Positions 62,573-64,000 of a stretch of DNA of 64,000 nucleotides are shown here, one piece after another. The position numbers were made by a program, and so were the translations under genes. Every line of letters begins with the position of its first letter. Position 1 is the first letter of the stretch. This DNA is from Anderseniella sp. Lineage in GTDB: Bacteria > Pseudomonadota > Alphaproteobacteria > Rhizobiales > Aestuariivirgaceae. The DNA lies in contig JANQOK010000012.1 of NCBI GenBank assembly GCA_028289645.1, positions 1 through 64,000 on the forward strand, written 5' to 3'. Under the pieces are notes generated by a model. It made no database searches, was not told the origin of the DNA, and saw only the letters and a program-made list of their open reading frames with translations.

Positions 62573-63370
62573 CTAAAGAGTAAACAGTTTGCCAAACTGC
62601 GGCAGCTTGTCATTTACTCCCGCCAGCCGCGCCGTATGCCATGCCATGGCATGATTGCTGGAGGTAATTGGAATCCCCGTTTCCTGTTCAATGCTGGCCG
62701 CCTCTTCAACAAGCCTGACCGATGTACATGACACAAAGATAGCATCAACTTCCGAGTTTGTCAGTATACGTTTTACTCCGGCGCGGATTGACTTTGGAGA
62801 AATACTCGAGACAACCGCGTCAGACTCCTCATTGAATGAGCCGAACACCGGAACGTCGAACCCGCGGGCCCGAATATAGTCGGCGACGATTCGGTTTACG
62901 TCAGCACGATACGGCGTCAACACGCCGACTTTCCGGGCCCTGAACGCATCGAACGCCGCAAAGGCGGCCGTGATCGGGGTCGTGCAGGCGACGCCGGGGC
63001 GGGCTTCACGGATGCGTTCGAACACCTTGTCCTCGCCAATTGCCATCGAGGCCGAAGTACAACCGTAGGCAATGACATCCATGTTCGCGCCGGGCAGAAA
63101 CACATCTGCACAATCGCGAATTCGTGGCTCCATTGCCCTAAGCGTGTCGGGTGTTATCTGGTCGTCGTTGAAAATTCGGCTCTGATACAGCGCCAGCCCG
63201 GGCAAATGGGCGAATATCTGCCGCCATTCATGTTCAATCGTGTAGTCGCTGGCCAGCACGATCAGGCCGACACGGCCGCGAGCGGCAATGCCATTGTCGG
63301 TTTCAAAGGGCAGGTTCTCGATCAGCTGCATCTCCTGGCCGATGTTTTCGTCCCGTACCTCTGCATCCAT
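62573..63370 (-). CDS. Asp/Glu racemase-superfamily protein (maleate isomerase / EutA-like)
   Basis: The ATG at 63370 has AGGAG 8 nt upstream and gives 265 residues; a longer start at 63421 is less likely. Two catalytic cysteines are visible in AYGCTSASM and FVSCTSVRLV. The first half shows GLIVLASDYTIEHEW and the whole is like maleate cis-trans isomerase, arylmalonate decarboxylase or ectoine-utilisation EutA. The exact reaction cannot be told. Confidence 0.75.
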   Translation of the reverse strand: MDAEVRDENIGQEMQLIENLPFETDNGIAARGRVGLIVLASDYTIEHEWRQIFAHLPGLALYQSRIFNDDQITPDTLRAMEPRIRDCADVFLPGANMDVIAYGCTSASMAIGEDKVFERIREARPGVACTTPITAAFAAFDAFRARKVGVLTPYRADVNRIVADYIRARGFDVPVFGSFNEESDAVVSSISPKSIRAGVKRILTNSEVDAIFVSCTSVRLVEEAASIEQETGIPITSSNHAMAWHTARLAGVNDKLPQFGKLFTL

Positions 63371-63527
63371 AATAGCCACTCCTGATAGTTCCGGCTGCCA
63401 TACTGCCTTATACCGGCACACATTCTATCATAACTCAATGCTGCGCCCATGCGCCGCTTGAAATTGCAGGCCAACCCATGCAAATAACAGGCGGACTGAG
63501 TAATTATCCAATTCAGGAGTTGAGCCC

Positions 63528-64000
63528 ATGGCCTATTCGGCCGTTCAGCCACGCCGCAAGTCCGTCGGTGTGAAGGTTGGCGACAAGATTCAGATTGGCG
63601 GCGGCGCCCCGGTGGTCGTGCAATCAATGACCAATACCGATACTGCGGATGTCGAGGCGACCGCCCAACAGGTCGCAGCGCTTGCCCGTGCAGGTTCGGA
63701 ACTGGTGCGCATCACCGTCGACAAGGAAGAAGCCGCCAAGGCAGTACCGCACATTCGCGACCGGCTTGATCAGATGGGGGTCGACACTCCGCTGATCGGC
63801 GATTTCCACTATATCGGCCACACCCTGCTGCGTGATCACCCGGCATGTGCCGAAGCGCTGGGGAAGTACCGTATCAATCCCGGCAATGTCGGTTTCAAGG
63901 AAAAGCAGGACCGCAACTACTCGATGATGATCGAACGGGCCATCGAGTTCGACAAGCCGGTGCGGATCGGCGTCAACTGGGGGTCGCTGGACCAGGCGAT
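63528..64000 (+). CDS. ispG: 4-hydroxy-3-methylbut-2-enyl-diphosphate synthase (flavodoxin), 5' part
   Basis: The ATG at 63528 has AGGAG 8 nt upstream; 157 codons are present before the right edge. The N-terminal motifs [42 protein letters not shown] and [10 protein letters not shown] are those of IspG/GcpE. The enzyme makes HMBPP in the MEP isoprenoid pathway and carries a 4Fe-4S cluster (its cysteines lie in the missing part). Independent of the genes to its left. Confidence 0.95.
   Translation, partial: MAYSAVQPRRKSVGVKVGDKIQIGGGAPVVVQSMTNTDTADVEATAQQVAALARAGSELVRITVDKEEAAKAVPHIRDRLDQMGVDTPLIGDFHYIGHTLLRDHPACAEALGKYRINPGNVGFKEKQDRNYSMMIERAIEFDKPVRIGVNWGSLDQA

Overview
The window reads as one contiguous piece of an alphaproteobacterial chromosome. 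Support for this comes from the high GC content, many ATGA stop/start overlaps, several TRAP transporters, a TAXI receptor with a fused permease, DenD/IlvD sugar-acid genes, a cysD-cysNC pair and an ispG gene at the right edge. The lifestyle suggested is a marine or soil heterotroph that takes up many organic acids and nitrogen compounds. Genus is not resolved. I saw no rRNA, tRNA, CRISPR array, insertion sequence or phage gene.

Layout. 1-10.6 kb: two very large secreted VCBS/RTX-type proteins (one runs off the left edge) flank an ElyC/YdcF-like membrane protein. 10.6-12.7 kb: a small lasso-peptide-type RiPP locus on the minus strand (HPr-kinase-like protein, PqqD-like B1, transglutaminase-like B2), with a 62-codon gene at its end that has the hallmarks of a lasso precursor; no cyclase gene is visible. 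12.9-18.4 kb: monooxygenase-like and isopropylmalate-dehydrogenase-like genes, an XRE regulator, an ABC exporter and a gamma-glutamyltransferase. 18.5-26.9 kb: sugar-acid catabolism (SDR, DenD-like, IlvD/Edd dehydratase, SMP-30 lactonase, Gfo/Idh oxidoreductase), followed by a cyclic-nucleotide-binding-like membrane protein coupled to an unusual thioesterase/ammonia-lyase fusion. 26.9-32.4 kb: cysD-cysNC with a downstream ornithine-cyclodeaminase-family gene, and an MttB-family methyltransferase.

32.5-34.4 kb: two secreted proteins of unknown function, one made of three tandem copies of a domain. 34.4-39.6 kb: a tight five-gene minus-strand operon (D-arginine-dehydrogenase-like, AruI-like ThDP decarboxylase, HAD phosphatase, two-subunit aconitase X). 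39.7-43.6 kb: an ectoine-hydrolase-like M24 enzyme, a 3-methyladenine glycosylase, a divergent TetR/membrane-protein pair and a LysR regulator. 43.7-50.2 kb: a DUF1445 hydro-lyase with a complete DctPQM TRAP transporter, plus two receptors (one TAXI, one DctP type) without their own permeases. 50.2-55.4 kb: a divergent cluster of P450, hot-dog-like protein, beta-barrel protein, two alpha/beta hydrolases and a small unknown protein around a palindromic site. 55.5-61.9 kb: VOC protein, acyl-CoA ligase, agmatinase-family ureohydrolase, and a TAXI receptor with a fused TRAP permease. 61.9-64 kb: a TerB-like protein, an Asp/Glu-racemase-family enzyme and the start of ispG.

How they fit together. 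The main theme is import and breakdown of carboxylates, sugar acids and amino- or guanidino-compounds. The D-arginine dehydrogenase, 2-ketoarginine decarboxylase and guanidinobutyrase candidates could form a guanidino-acid route, although the last lies about 19 kb away. The lasso locus, the thioesterase-lyase fusion and the P450/hydrolase cluster are the parts least explained by known pathways.
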